64,000 nucleotides of DNA from Cyanobacteria bacterium FACHB-502 (GCA_014695325.1 JACJNZ010000039.1:186001-250000); one strand, 5' to 3'; numbered from the stretch's first letter, positions 16,349 to 25,578 are shown. Notes: a model not told the origin generated them from the letters alone. Translations and numbers: made by a program.

Positions 16349-19300
16349 ATGAGCAGTAATCGCCTCGACGAGACATTGGCAACGCCTGCACCGGATTCAG
16401 AAACTGTAATGGGCTTGGAAGCACAAAATTGCTCTCCGACGGCAACTGCTCAAGGCACATCGATCGCCTCTTCATCCACTCACCCGCATGACCACGGACT
16501 GAGCAATGAGGAAGTATCAATTTTGCAACTGCCCAGCGATTTTGCAAAAACTCCGGCTACTTGTTATCAACCGGGATACCATTCCTTTGTCTTCTCTGAG
16601 GATTGGAATCGATTGCTAGTCACCGAGAATCAAACAGAGCCAATCGATGAAAAACCGCTTATCCTGACTGCGTTCAAAGTACTGCTTGCTCGCTACACTC
16701 AGCAAGAAACGATCGCGGTGGGCGTCAATTTGGTTGATATCCATGCGGATGCGATTCACATCAACGCCAGCTCTCAAACTTGCAGCCAAATCGTGATCGA
16801 GCAATCGGCTCAGACGCTGATGCAGCAGAGTTCTGCAATCCTTGAACAAAATGCTGCGGCAGGGCAGACAGGTTTAGCACGATCGCAGTGCCCGGTTGCC
16901 CTTACCTTTTTAAGCGGCGATTGTCCGTTTGAGACGCCTGACCACGGCATAACCTGGCTCCAGAACCACAGTCACGAATTCAATGACAATGCAGATCTGC
17001 ACTTGGTCGTTGTGCCATCAGAGCAGGGTGTAGCAGGCATTTGGCTCTATAACGCAAACTTGTTTTTGCCGGAAACCGTGCAGCGTCTGTGCGGTCACTT
17101 TCAGACCGTCCTGACTGGAATTCAACAATCGCCCGCCTGCCCCATCTCACAGCTTCCCTTGCTGACCGCTGCCGAACAGCATCAGCTCTTAGTAGAATGG
17201 CGTGGTGCAACGGCTGATTATCCGCAGGTTCCCGTGTATCGGACGATCGAGTCTTTTGCACAGGAGACACCTGAGGCGATCGCGCTGCGTTTTCAGGATC
17301 AATCGCTTACTTATGCCGCTCTGAACGAACGTGCAAATCAGCTTGCCCATTATCTCAATCATTTAGGCGTAGCGGCGGGCGATCGCGTTGCGGTTTTCAT
17401 TCAGCCCTGTTTAGAGATTGGCACTGCTTTACTGGGAATTTTCAAAGCGGGCGGAGTTTATGTTCCCCTCGACCCGACCCATCCGGCAGAACGGCTTGCA
17501 GTCATTCTCGAAGATACGCAGGCGAAAGTAATTCTGACTCAATCCAGCCTGTTGCCTCATCTGCCAGAATCGACAGCTCATGTGATTTGTTTTGACCAAA
17601 GTGAGGAAACAATTCGCGCTTTTCCGGCACACCCTCTTCAGAACGGGGTTGACCCGGATCAGACCGCGTATATTATTTACACCTCTGGCACGACTGGAAA
17701 ACCCAAAGGTGTCATGGCAAGTCACCGGAATTTAATCAACTACATTCTGGCAACTCAAGAAAAACTTGGATTTAATCAGCAGGATGTTATCCCTGCGATC
17801 GCCCGTTTTACGTTTAGTATTTCTTTGTTTGAACTGCTCTCGCCGCTCGTTACAGGCGGAACGCTGGTTGTTTTAGAACGGGAACATATTTTAGATTTTC
17901 CCCGGCTCGCTGAAACGCTGGAACAATTAACAATGCTGCATACGGTTCCGAGCTTAATGCGGAGACTGGTGAATTACATCCAGGAACAAGGACTAGACAT
18001 CCAGAAATTTCACAAAGTAAAACATGTATTTACAGGCGGCGATATTGTTCCTGCTGATTTGCTAGAAGACTTAAAAAAAGTTTTTGCCAATGCCAGCGTC
18101 GGCGTTTTGTATGGCTGTAGTGAAGTGAGTTCTCTCTGCGCCACATTTCCTGTACCCCGTGACCAAACGATCGCGAAAAGTCGGGTGGGTAAACCGTTTA
18201 ACAATGTTGTGATTCGTCTTTATGATGCTCAGCAGAACTTAGTGCCGATCGGCGTTCCCGGTGAAATTTATGTCGGGGGTGCAGGCGTCACGCAGGGTTA
18301 TTTAAATCGCGCAGAATTAACTCAGGAGAAGTTTGTCGCGATCGATGGACACAAGTTTTATCGAACGGGCGATCTAGGACGCTTTGGAGCCGATGGCAAT
18401 CTGGAATTTCTGGGTCGAGCAGATTTTCAAATCAAACTGCGCGGAATTCGGATTGAACTGGGCGATATTGAGTCGATGCTGCGTCGATTACCCGGTGTCA
18501 AGGATGGCGTGGTTGCTGCTCATGATTTGGGCAGTGGGGAAAAGAGCCTGGTTGCCTACATCGTGCTAGATGCAGGTTTAGTCGGGGAGCAGCCTCAGAC
18601 TGCCGTGATTGGCGAAATCCGGGAATTCCTGGCGACCCAACTGCCCGACTATATGCTGCCTGCCGCCTACATTGTGCTTGAGGCGATGCCCCTGAATGCG
18701 AATCAGAAAGTCGATCGCCGCGCGTTACCTTTGCCCTCACCAGAAAATCTAGCAGGTTCTCGTCCCTTTCTTGCCCCGCGCAATGCGGTAGAACAACAGC
18801 TTGCAGATTTGTGGCAGGCAATGCTGGGAATTCAACGCATCAGCGTTCAAGACAATTTCTTTGAACTCGGTGGAGATTCGCTGCTGGCGGTTGCCTTGGT
18901 GACTCAAATTGAAGCCAAACTGGGTAAAAAGCTTCCCGTAAGTGCCTTTGTGACGGCTCCGACGATCGCTCAACTGGCAGCCTCGTTGAGTTCTACCCAA
19001 GAGCTGGAAATTCAAAACTCCCTGGTGCTGCTGCGGGAAGGTGGATCTGAGCCGCCCATCTTCTTTATTCATGATGGAGATGGAGAAATTCTGCTCTATC
19101 GCAACCTGGCTCATTGCCTCAAACCAGGGCATCCGGTGTATGGCATTCAGCCCTATAGCAGCAAAGGGCATTCGGTTCTGCATACCCGCTTTACGGATAT
19201 GGCAGCCTACTACGTGAAGCAGATTCGAGCAATTCAGCCAGAGGGTCCGTATTTTCTCAGTGGCTTATGCGTTGGCGGAATTTTAGCGTTTGAAATGGCG

Positions 19301-20017
19301 TTGCAGTTGCAGCAGCAGGGACAAACGATCGGCATGGTGGGACTAATCGATGCAGCCGATGTCGCCGCAGCAAAGCGATCGGGGGTTATTGCCAGTCGGC
19401 GGCTCAACAGTTTGTCTCAATCATTTGGCAAACATCAACACCTGGATCGAAAGCAACGTCTGCTTCGGGGAATGCTTGCGCTGGCAAAGAAGAGCCGCAA
19501 TGTGCTTGCCTACGAAGTCGAATCTAGAATTAATCAAACCAGCAATACCCTGAAGGTCAAACTGCTCAGACATTGTCTCGATCGCGGCATGAAATTACCC
19601 GAATGTTTGCAGCCGCTTTCGCCACGAACCGTGTTTCAATTTGCTGGAAAAGATTACATTCCCCAGAAGCAATATCAGGGCGAAGTCTTGCTCTTCCGGG
19701 CGACCCAAAAAAGCGATGCGTTTGCAGGCACGTTGATCGATGACACGCCCTATTCCGAGTTGTTTAGCGATCCGCTCTTGGGTTGGGAACAGCGCGTGAC
19801 AAATGGAGTAAAGGCGTATGATATTCCCGGCGGACATTCCAGCATGCTGCAACAGCCTAATGTGCAGGTTATGGCAGAAACAATGCAGGCATATATTGAT
19901 GCAGCCATTAATGCAGCGATCACCCATCCGTCTCATCAACTTGTAAAAGAGCAATCTGAAGACGCTTCAGAGAATGCGATCGGAGAAGGAGAAATAGAAT
20001 ATTCCCTTGCATCTTAG
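16349..20017 (+). CDS. NRPS-like protein: partial C, A, PCP, TE domains
   Basis: A 1222-residue single-module synthetase. Residues about 40-275 match only the C-terminal half of a condensation domain; the HHxxxDG half is absent. Residues about 290-790 are an adenylation domain (TSGTTGKPKG near 445-454, YRTGDLGRF, core A10 NQKVDRRALP). Residues about 805-880 are a carrier domain with phosphopantetheine Ser844 in LGGDSLLAV. Residues about 900-1170 are a thioesterase with GLCVGG (nucleophile Cys974 instead of Ser) and His1163. The residue equivalent to the amino-binding Asp235 is Ser490 (FTFSISLFEL), and core A5 reads YGCSEVSS. A non-amino acid such as an aryl alpha-keto acid is therefore plausible, as in A-T-TE synthetases that condense aryl-pyruvates. 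The neighbouring tyrA and HPPD-like genes fit that idea. An AAGGA ribosome binding site precedes the ATG. Confidence 0.88.
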   Translation: MSSNRLDETLATPAPDSETVMGLEAQNCSPTATAQGTSIASSSTHPHDHGLSNEEVSILQLPSDFAKTPATCYQPGYHSFVFSEDWNRLLVTENQTEPIDEKPLILTAFKVLLARYTQQETIAVGVNLVDIHADAIHINASSQTCSQIVIEQSAQTLMQQSSAILEQNAAAGQTGLARSQCPVALTFLSGDCPFETPDHGITWLQNHSHEFNDNADLHLVVVPSEQGVAGIWLYNANLFLPETVQRLCGHFQTVLTGIQQSPACPISQLPLLTAAEQHQLLVEWRGATADYPQVPVYRTIESFAQETPEAIALRFQDQSLTYAALNERANQLAHYLNHLGVAAGDRVAVFIQPCLEIGTALLGIFKAGGVYVPLDPTHPAERLAVILEDTQAKVILTQSSLLPHLPESTAHVICFDQSEETIRAFPAHPLQNGVDPDQTAYIIYTSGTTGKPKGVMASHRNLINYILATQEKLGFNQQDVIPAIARFTFSISLFELLSPLVTGGTLVVLEREHILDFPRLAETLEQLTMLHTVPSLMRRLVNYIQEQGLDIQKFHKVKHVFTGGDIVPADLLEDLKKVFANASVGVLYGCSEVSSLCATFPVPRDQTIAKSRVGKPFNNVVIRLYDAQQNLVPIGVPGEIYVGGAGVTQGYLNRAELTQEKFVAIDGHKFYRTGDLGRFGADGNLEFLGRADFQIKLRGIRIELGDIESMLRRLPGVKDGVVAAHDLGSGEKSLVAYIVLDAGLVGEQPQTAVIGEIREFLATQLPDYMLPAAYIVLEAMPLNANQKVDRRALPLPSPENLAGSRPFLAPRNAVEQQLADLWQAMLGIQRISVQDNFFELGGDSLLAVALVTQIEAKLGKKLPVSAFVTAPTIAQLAASLSSTQELEIQNSLVLLREGGSEPPIFFIHDGDGEILLYRNLAHCLKPGHPVYGIQPYSSKGHSVLHTRFTDMAAYYVKQIRAIQPEGPYFLSGLCVGGILAFEMALQLQQQGQTIGMVGLIDAADVAAAKRSGVIASRRLNSLSQSFGKHQHLDRKQRLLRGMLALAKKSRNVLAYEVESRINQTSNTLKVKLLRHCLDRGMKLPECLQPLSPRTVFQFAGKDYIPQKQYQGEVLLFRATQKSDAFAGTLIDDTPYSELFSDPLLGWEQRVTNGVKAYDIPGGHSSMLQQPNVQVMAETMQAYIDAAINAAITHPSHQLVKEQSEDASENAIGEGEIEYSLAS

Positions 20018-20065
20018 AGAATCTGGGGCAAAGCAGCAAATCTGAGCAGGCAGTTCAGGTCACCC

Positions 20066-20124
20066 CATTCACACTCGTCTCATTCACACTCCCCCCATTC
20101 GCACTTGCCCCATTCGCACTGTTC
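20066..20124. repeat. Four-copy 15-bp tandem repeat
   Basis: Four head-to-tail units share the core CATTCRCACT, each followed by a variable end: 20066-20080, 20081-20095, 20096-20110 and 20111-20124 (the last one base short). They lie between the NRPS-like stop and the esterase start, outside any coding region. Confidence 0.8.
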
Positions 20125-20203
20125 AAACCTCCTCTAATGCAGCTCAATTCCCGTTTATAGATTGACTTTCAAGCTGACTTACAAACATTCGTCTCTTGAT
20201 CCC

Positions 20204-21178
20204 ATGAAAGAAAAAAGAAAATTGGTGCATTTAAGCGTTGCCGTCGTGCTTGGAGCCTGTTTATTGCTTTCGGCTAGAGCTGCTCGTAAAGCACTGTGGC
20301 ACTATCAGGCCTCTCAGCCCCGAAAAGATGCTGACGCTGCTCTCCAGGTGGGCGACTCGAAACGGCTTTATGACTTGCACGTTTCATCTGCCTACACAGG
20401 GGAAAAGCCAACCCCACTTGTGCTTGCCTTTCACGGGGCTGCAGGGGATGGTCAGGCAATGGAACAAGTCACAGGACTAAATCAGATTGCCGATCAAGAA
20501 GGGTTCATTGTGGCGTATCCTGATGCTCTGCCACCTCGAAAACACTGGGACGCCCGGCGCGGAAGTGGTCCCGATACCTCGAATGATGTGGGTTTTATTG
20601 CAGCCCTGATTGATGAGCTGAGCCAGCGATATACCGTCGATCGCAGCCGGATTTATATCGTGGGTCTTTCTAACGGGGGAATGTTTGCCCAGCGATTAGC
20701 CTGTGAGTTGAGCGATCGAGTGACGGCGATCGCCGCCGTAGCATCCGCGATGCCAACCAATCTATCAACCACCTGCAACCCCACAAAACCCATTTCGGTA
20801 CTGCTTATTAACGGCACTCAGGACGATCTGATTCCCCCGGTTGAGCCGGGAAAGGCACTGCTCTCCTTGCCGGATACAGTGAAGTTTTGGAAGGCACATA
20901 ATCGCTGTTCTGCCGAAGCAGTGCGGAAATCACTGCCCCAAAATCCTCATCTAGAGCTTGAGACCTATGATCAGTGTGCCAATCAAACCCGCGTCATGCT
21001 TTCCACGATCGAGGGAGGCACCCACGGATGGGGCGATGATCCGATCTCTGGTGGAGACAATCTGGTTAAGCCGGGTCAGGAGATGAACGAGAGTGCTTTT
21101 ATCTGGAGTTTTCTCAGCCAGCAGTCGAGCGAAGTGCAAACCTCATCTCAGCCACAGCAATCAACAACCAACAACTGA
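20204..21178 (+). CDS. Secreted or membrane-anchored LpqC/CE1-type esterase (PHB depolymerase-like)
   Basis: An alpha/beta hydrolase of 324 residues. I start it at the ATG at 20204, which gives a typical signal or anchor (KLVHLSVAVVLGACLLLSA); the longer TTG form adds only a poor N-terminus. Catalytic elements: oxyanion HGAAGDG, nucleophile serine in VGLSNGGMFAQ, acid in NGTQDDLIP, and His in EGGTHGWG. This is the COG3509 group, which includes polyhydroxybutyrate depolymerases, feruloyl esterases and LpqC. The C-terminus is Ser/Gln-rich. It lies 186 bp after the NRPS-like gene and 62 bp before a GT2 gene on the same strand, so it could hydrolyse an ester in the same pathway's product; that is inference. 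Extracellular ester hydrolysis is the safe call. Confidence 0.82.
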   Translation: MKEKRKLVHLSVAVVLGACLLLSARAARKALWHYQASQPRKDADAALQVGDSKRLYDLHVSSAYTGEKPTPLVLAFHGAAGDGQAMEQVTGLNQIADQEGFIVAYPDALPPRKHWDARRGSGPDTSNDVGFIAALIDELSQRYTVDRSRIYIVGLSNGGMFAQRLACELSDRVTAIAAVASAMPTNLSTTCNPTKPISVLLINGTQDDLIPPVEPGKALLSLPDTVKFWKAHNRCSAEAVRKSLPQNPHLELETYDQCANQTRVMLSTIEGGTHGWGDDPISGGDNLVKPGQEMNESAFIWSFLSQQSSEVQTSSQPQQSTTNN

Positions 21179-21240
21179 TGTAAATGCCGAGATGGGTCTA
21201 CCGATTGATTTTAATTGTGTCTACTGAACCCCAAATTACT

Positions 21241-22233
21241 ATGGAAACCCTTGTTCATTCCACTGCTTCCTGCTCCTTACTCATCGTCATTGTGAATTAT
21301 CGCACCGCCCGATTAACGGTTGACTGTTTGCAGTCGCTCGAAAGCGAAGTGCGAGCGCTGCCGGGTACTCAAGTCGTAGTCGTGGACAATGACTCCGGAG
21401 ATTATTCGGTCGAAGCGATTCAGTCTGCAATTGATCAGCATGGCTGGCAAGCGTGGGCAACTGTTCTTGCCTCCAAGCACAACGGTGGCTTTTCCTACGG
21501 CAACAATCTGGCAATCCGTCCCGCGCTGCAATCTCCCAATCCGCCCCTTTATTACCTGCTGCTCAACCCTGATACTCAAGTGCGTCCGGGTGCTTTGAAG
21601 GCACTGGTCGATTTTATGGAACAGCATCCCACCGTGGGAATTACGGGGAGCAGCTTTGAAGATCGGGAAGGAAAACCCTGGGCGACGACGTTTCGATTTC
21701 CTTCGATCTGGAGTGAACTGGATAGCGGACTGCGCCTCGGCATTGTCTCCAAGCTGCTCTCAAAGTGGGTCATCGCCCGACCCATGACCGAAGAGGCTGA
21801 AGAAGTAGATTGGCTTCCCGGTGCGAGCATGATGATTCGGCGGCAGGTGTTTGAGTCGATCGGCTTGATGGATGAGGACTATTTCCTCTACTACGAAGAA
21901 ACAGATTTCTGTCTCCAGGCAAAACGGGCAGGTTGGCCGTGCTGGTACGTTCCTCAAAGCAGGGTCATGCACATCGCAGGTCAAAGCACCGGAGTGACTG
22001 TTCAGGATACAATTCCCAAGCGATTACCCCAATACGTCTTTAATTCGCGCCGACGATACTTTGTGAAAAATCATGGCTGGCTCTATGGGGCGATCGCGGA
22101 CTTAGCCTGGTCGATCGGCTACAGCCTGTGGAGCGTTCGTCGAGTCATTCAACGCAAACCCAATACCGATCCGCCCTACTTATTTCTAGACTCCCTACGG
22201 AACAGCGTATTTCTCAAGTTTAGGAGCAATTAA
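21241..22233 (+). CDS. GT2 family glycosyltransferase (rhamnosyltransferase-like)
   Basis: A 330-residue inverting glycosyltransferase. The core starts at LLIVIVNYRTARLTVDCLQS. The donor-binding aspartate is in VVVVDNDSGD, the DxD-type motif in LLLNPDTQVRPGAL, and the acceptor region in EVDWLPGASMMIRRQVF followed by DEDYFLYYEETDFCLQAKRAG. These are the hallmarks of the COG1216 rhamnosyltransferase-like group. The ATG at 21241 is preferred; an ATG at 21184 would add 19 residues. It is the last gene before a hairpin terminator at 22304 and likely shares a transcript with the esterase. It may glycosylate a pathway product or a surface glycan. Confidence 0.88.
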   Translation: METLVHSTASCSLLIVIVNYRTARLTVDCLQSLESEVRALPGTQVVVVDNDSGDYSVEAIQSAIDQHGWQAWATVLASKHNGGFSYGNNLAIRPALQSPNPPLYYLLLNPDTQVRPGALKALVDFMEQHPTVGITGSSFEDREGKPWATTFRFPSIWSELDSGLRLGIVSKLLSKWVIARPMTEEAEEVDWLPGASMMIRRQVFESIGLMDEDYFLYYEETDFCLQAKRAGWPCWYVPQSRVMHIAGQSTGVTVQDTIPKRLPQYVFNSRRRYFVKNHGWLYGAIADLAWSIGYSLWSVRRVIQRKPNTDPPYLFLDSLRNSVFLKFRSN

Positions 22234-22303
22234 TTCAGGATTTTTCAAGCCGTTCCGGAGAAGAGGGAGAAATAGAAAATCGATCGTCGTCACAGCATAC
22301 CAC

Positions 22304-22351
22304 CGTCCTTCCTAACCACTAGTAAAGTGAAGGACGATGTTTTGTTTTTTT
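22304..22351 (+). terminator. Rho-independent terminator after the GT2 gene
   Basis: Perfect 8-bp arms CGTCCTTC (22304-22311) and GAAGGACG (22329-22336) are followed by a T-rich run to 22351. It lies 71 bp after the GT2 stop and closes the rightward transcript. The next small gene begins just beyond it. Confidence 0.8.
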
Positions 22352-22364
22352 GAACGAGTATGGC

Positions 22365-22601
22365 ATGATCGGCGGCAAAAGCAGAACAAAGAATATAACT
22401 ACTCACCAAGGCATTCGCTGCTATATTGAAACGCTCACACCCGATAATCAGTTGCATCTTTTAGAAGAGATTACTGCGATCGTGCGTCGTCGTATTGTTA
22501 CAGAACTGAAACGCAGCATCACGGAACTAGAAGGATTAGGTAAGGAAATCTGGCAAGAAATTGATGCTCAGGAGTACGTTAATCAGGAATGCACTTCATA
22601 G
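22365..22601 (+). CDS. Small conserved cyanobacterial protein
   Basis: A protein of 78 residues from the ATG at 22365 (a TTG at 22350 would overlap the upstream terminator's T-run). It is mostly helical: LTPDNQLHLLEEITAIVRRR, then LEGLGKEIWQEIDAQEYVNQE at the C-terminus. The final (G)KEIWxxIDAQEYVNQE pattern is, from memory, common at the end of small cyanobacterial proteins found near PIN-type toxins, which suggests an antitoxin-like family. No toxin gene follows, so the role here is open. It abuts the tail of the OLD-family gene on the opposite strand. Confidence 0.6.
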   Translation: MIGGKSRTKNITTHQGIRCYIETLTPDNQLHLLEEITAIVRRRIVTELKRSITELEGLGKEIWQEIDAQEYVNQECTS

Positions 22602-22668
22602 AATGGCCGCTCATCACAACAATCTATTTGTTGCAGTTTAATCCACACTACAGCAGGAAGCCAAGACA

Positions 22669-25341
22669 CTATTTGCGCTGATTAAGTTTCTTTAGTGAGT
22701 TAGATTGTTTAGATTCACTAATATTTTCAGCATCCTGCTTCTCAGAAATGGATTCTCTTGGCTCGCTATTTGTTTGAGATAATTCAGCCGAAGAAGAAAG
22801 ATGTTCTTTTGCATTGCTCTCTAAAGCTTGCGTTGCTTGAGTTTCATTGTTTGCCTCAAAGGGTTCAATATTTTCCTCCTGGCTTGCCAAAAGTCCTGCG
22901 TATTTAATTCTCTCTAAACCCTTTTTGAATCCAGTATAGTCATCAATTGCTTTATTCATTTCAACGTCAAGCTTGTAATCACAGTGCAAGTTTTGGATTG
23001 CAGCTTTAATAGCCTCGATTTCCTGAACTGATTGGTTTTCTGAATTGGTTTCCAGTATGCCTTCGATCTCATCAAGTAGGACAACTCCATCCTCACGACT
23101 TGCCGAAATAGAGTGGAATGCTATAAAGTTTTTCTTTAGTCGTTCGATCTTTTGCGATAGCTTCTCATCTGTTAGCCGTTGTTGGGCACGACGCTGCATA
23201 GAATTTAATTGCTTAAATAGAATCCTAAAGTTGTGTTCAAATCTCTGAAGCGAAAGACGATTCTTCTCGTTTAATTCATCACGCTTAGACGACCATTCAT
23301 TAACAACTTGAACAACATTTCTGGCGAAGCCTATTTTATTAATTTCTAAAGAGTTAGTTGAGTGCTTGGAAAGAGCAAGCTCTATAGCATCGAGAGTAGT
23401 TCGATTTTCTATGGTTTCTAGAACTGACTTCTCATCTAGAAAATCTACTTCACTTACTTTAAGAAATTCTTGCAAGTAAAGCTTAGATGCTTGTATGCAA
23501 ATCGACAGAGGAATAATATCTTCTATCTCGATTTCTTCAGTGACGTTATCTTCAATATGAAATTGTTTCTTGAGATCGGCTAGTTTAAGAATGAAATGTT
23601 CTCTAAGTAAAGGTCGTCTATGTTGACCTCCTTTACCTAACAACTGCTTTTTAGCAGTTTCTCCACTAGTGTCACTATCTAGCAGTACAATTACTGCTGG
23701 TTGCTCAACATCCCTTCCGCGAGCTAAGTACACCAAATATGGAATATGCGAAGCTGATCCTGCTGGAACGATAGTGATTTGATTAAGATCCAAAGTTTCC
23801 AGATTAGGGGCGTTGTTGGCTCGAAGATAGGTTGTAGCCCCTGCAATAAGAATTTGATCAGCAATTCCCTCAACCATTAAATTACAATTTCCAATAAAAG
23901 CTGTTTCACCAACGTAAGCACCTATTGAAGATCTCAAAGGTTCATAGTGATTTCTAGCAGCATCCTTGACTACCCGTGTACCTTCATCTTCACTCCCTTT
24001 TTGCAATACTCGTATACGCTCTGCATAATTTTTATCAATAAGAAAAGGAGAATGAGTTACATATATGGTCTGAACTGGTCTAGTTAAATGCGAACTTGAC
24101 TCAGGACTTGCAAACAAACTAAATATCTTGAGCAAATCTTGTTGAGCTTGACTTGATAAATAAGCATCTGGCTCATCCATTAGTAGTATCTCAGGTCTTT
24201 CAGGATGCGGTTCATGCGATCTGTACTGAATGTAGTAACTGAGAAAATATCGCAACCCCTGACTTCTCTCATCAAATGAGTACTCAGTTCCAGTCCTATC
24301 AGTTATAGTAAAAACTAGATTATAATCTCTTGCCATAACTCTTAAGCAAAAGTTGCGATCCTGAATCCAGTACCTTGGAAAGTTGAGATTAACTGATAAC
24401 TGTCGATTTATTCTCTCAATGATTCCATTTGCATAACCTTGCATTCCATTTTCAATAGCATCAGCTAAGTCAATTAAGGCATTAGTGTCAACTTGACCGA
24501 TTTTACAAATTAATTTGTAAGCAAGAGCATATTCGTTTTCTCTTCCAGCTCTTTCTGTAAGACTTAGATTGACTTCTTTAAGGGCTGATACAATTGATTG
24601 AATTGTTTTTTGTCCATCTTCTTGTGCTTGTTGGTTTAAAATAAAATTAGCTTTGCTAATTAACTCTGCATTATCACTCAGTTTATCAAGTGCATTTAAT
24701 ATTCCTCTTCTTTGGCTTGGATCCACAAGCTCAAATTTTTTGATATCTGAGTAATCTTCTTGCCCTATCTTAACTAATTTTTTGATAGGAACGCTGGATG
24801 GAAGCGCAACATTAGGCTTTATTCTGAAAACTTTAGGAAGTAATGATTGTATTGCTGCAGCCTTTTCGTCACTAACTTTATAAGGTCTATAGTCGCCCTT
24901 TTCAGGTAAGTAGCATATTAGTTTATCAACTTCGCTGCGGAAAATAAGAAAACGATTGAAAGTGATACTTTTAGGAATTTCTATAATTCTTCCTAATTGC
25001 TCTTTTTCTGAGTCTTCAAGACCAAACCACTCAGAACCAAAATCAGGATACTTTAGTTCGTTCTGTTTAACAGTGAAGAACGGGGAATATCGGCAGAAAT
25101 CCTCTCTTCTTATTTTCTCCCCAGATATTGCCTTCTCGATGGCACTCAATAAATGAGACTTTCCGGATTCATTTGCTCCAACAATGGTTGTAATCTTTGG
25201 ATCAATTGGAACTTCGATGTATGGATAAAAAGCATCGCCTATTGTTTCCCAAGGCTTAGGAACAACTCTGTCATCATTCTTTCTTAAAAAATCATCATTA
25301 AAAGACTTATAAAAGCGGACAAAAACAGTTTTGAGGTACAT
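22669..25341 (-). CDS. OLD-family ATP-dependent nuclease (AAA ATPase plus Toprim)
   Basis: An 890-residue protein. The N-terminal ABC/SMC-like ATPase has Walker A GANESGKSHL (about 54-63), the signature-like region DERSQGLRYFLSYY, Walker B ILLMDEPDAYLS and a histidine switch YVTHSPFLI. The Toprim nuclease follows (acidic LMVEGIADQILI and VIVLLDSDTSG). The C-terminal part is coiled-coil, ending in a Ser/Glu/Lys-rich tail. OLD proteins degrade DNA and several act in phage defence. No UvrD-like (GajB) or reverse transcriptase partner is adjacent, so this would be the stand-alone class. The gene is clearly more AT-rich than its neighbours, and I found no GCGATCGC-type site in it, which fits recent acquisition. 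Confidence 0.85.
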   Translation of the reverse strand: MYLKTVFVRFYKSFNDDFLRKNDDRVVPKPWETIGDAFYPYIEVPIDPKITTIVGANESGKSHLLSAIEKAISGEKIRREDFCRYSPFFTVKQNELKYPDFGSEWFGLEDSEKEQLGRIIEIPKSITFNRFLIFRSEVDKLICYLPEKGDYRPYKVSDEKAAAIQSLLPKVFRIKPNVALPSSVPIKKLVKIGQEDYSDIKKFELVDPSQRRGILNALDKLSDNAELISKANFILNQQAQEDGQKTIQSIVSALKEVNLSLTERAGRENEYALAYKLICKIGQVDTNALIDLADAIENGMQGYANGIIERINRQLSVNLNFPRYWIQDRNFCLRVMARDYNLVFTITDRTGTEYSFDERSQGLRYFLSYYIQYRSHEPHPERPEILLMDEPDAYLSSQAQQDLLKIFSLFASPESSSHLTRPVQTIYVTHSPFLIDKNYAERIRVLQKGSEDEGTRVVKDAARNHYEPLRSSIGAYVGETAFIGNCNLMVEGIADQILIAGATTYLRANNAPNLETLDLNQITIVPAGSASHIPYLVYLARGRDVEQPAVIVLLDSDTSGETAKKQLLGKGGQHRRPLLREHFILKLADLKKQFHIEDNVTEEIEIEDIIPLSICIQASKLYLQEFLKVSEVDFLDEKSVLETIENRTTLDAIELALSKHSTNSLEINKIGFARNVVQVVNEWSSKRDELNEKNRLSLQRFEHNFRILFKQLNSMQRRAQQRLTDEKLSQKIERLKKNFIAFHSISASREDGVVLLDEIEGILETNSENQSVQEIEAIKAAIQNLHCDYKLDVEMNKAIDDYTGFKKGLERIKYAGLLASQEENIEPFEANNETQATQALESNAKEHLSSSAELSQTNSEPRESISEKQDAENISESKQSNSLKKLNQRK

Positions 25342-25578
25342 AAACAGGAACTATTGATAGGCTAGATACTTCTTATATAGCTTCTTAAGTTATATCAGTG
25401 TTTAGAGCGTAGGTAGCAATCAAAATTGAAAAACAACATGAAGTATTGGTATTACGAAAAGATTTCAACACACCTGCCCGGTACACCTTTCTATTCAAGA
25501 ATGATTACTTATTTAAGTAATACTTAATCTTTATAGTAAGATGATCGCCCCTTCTCCACAGAAAAAGAGCGACCGCCT

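Noticed and set aside
22365-25341. Toxin-antitoxin or Gabija-type pair formed by the small protein and the OLD nuclease
   Set aside because: The two genes are on opposite strands and convergent, and no GajB-like helicase is present.
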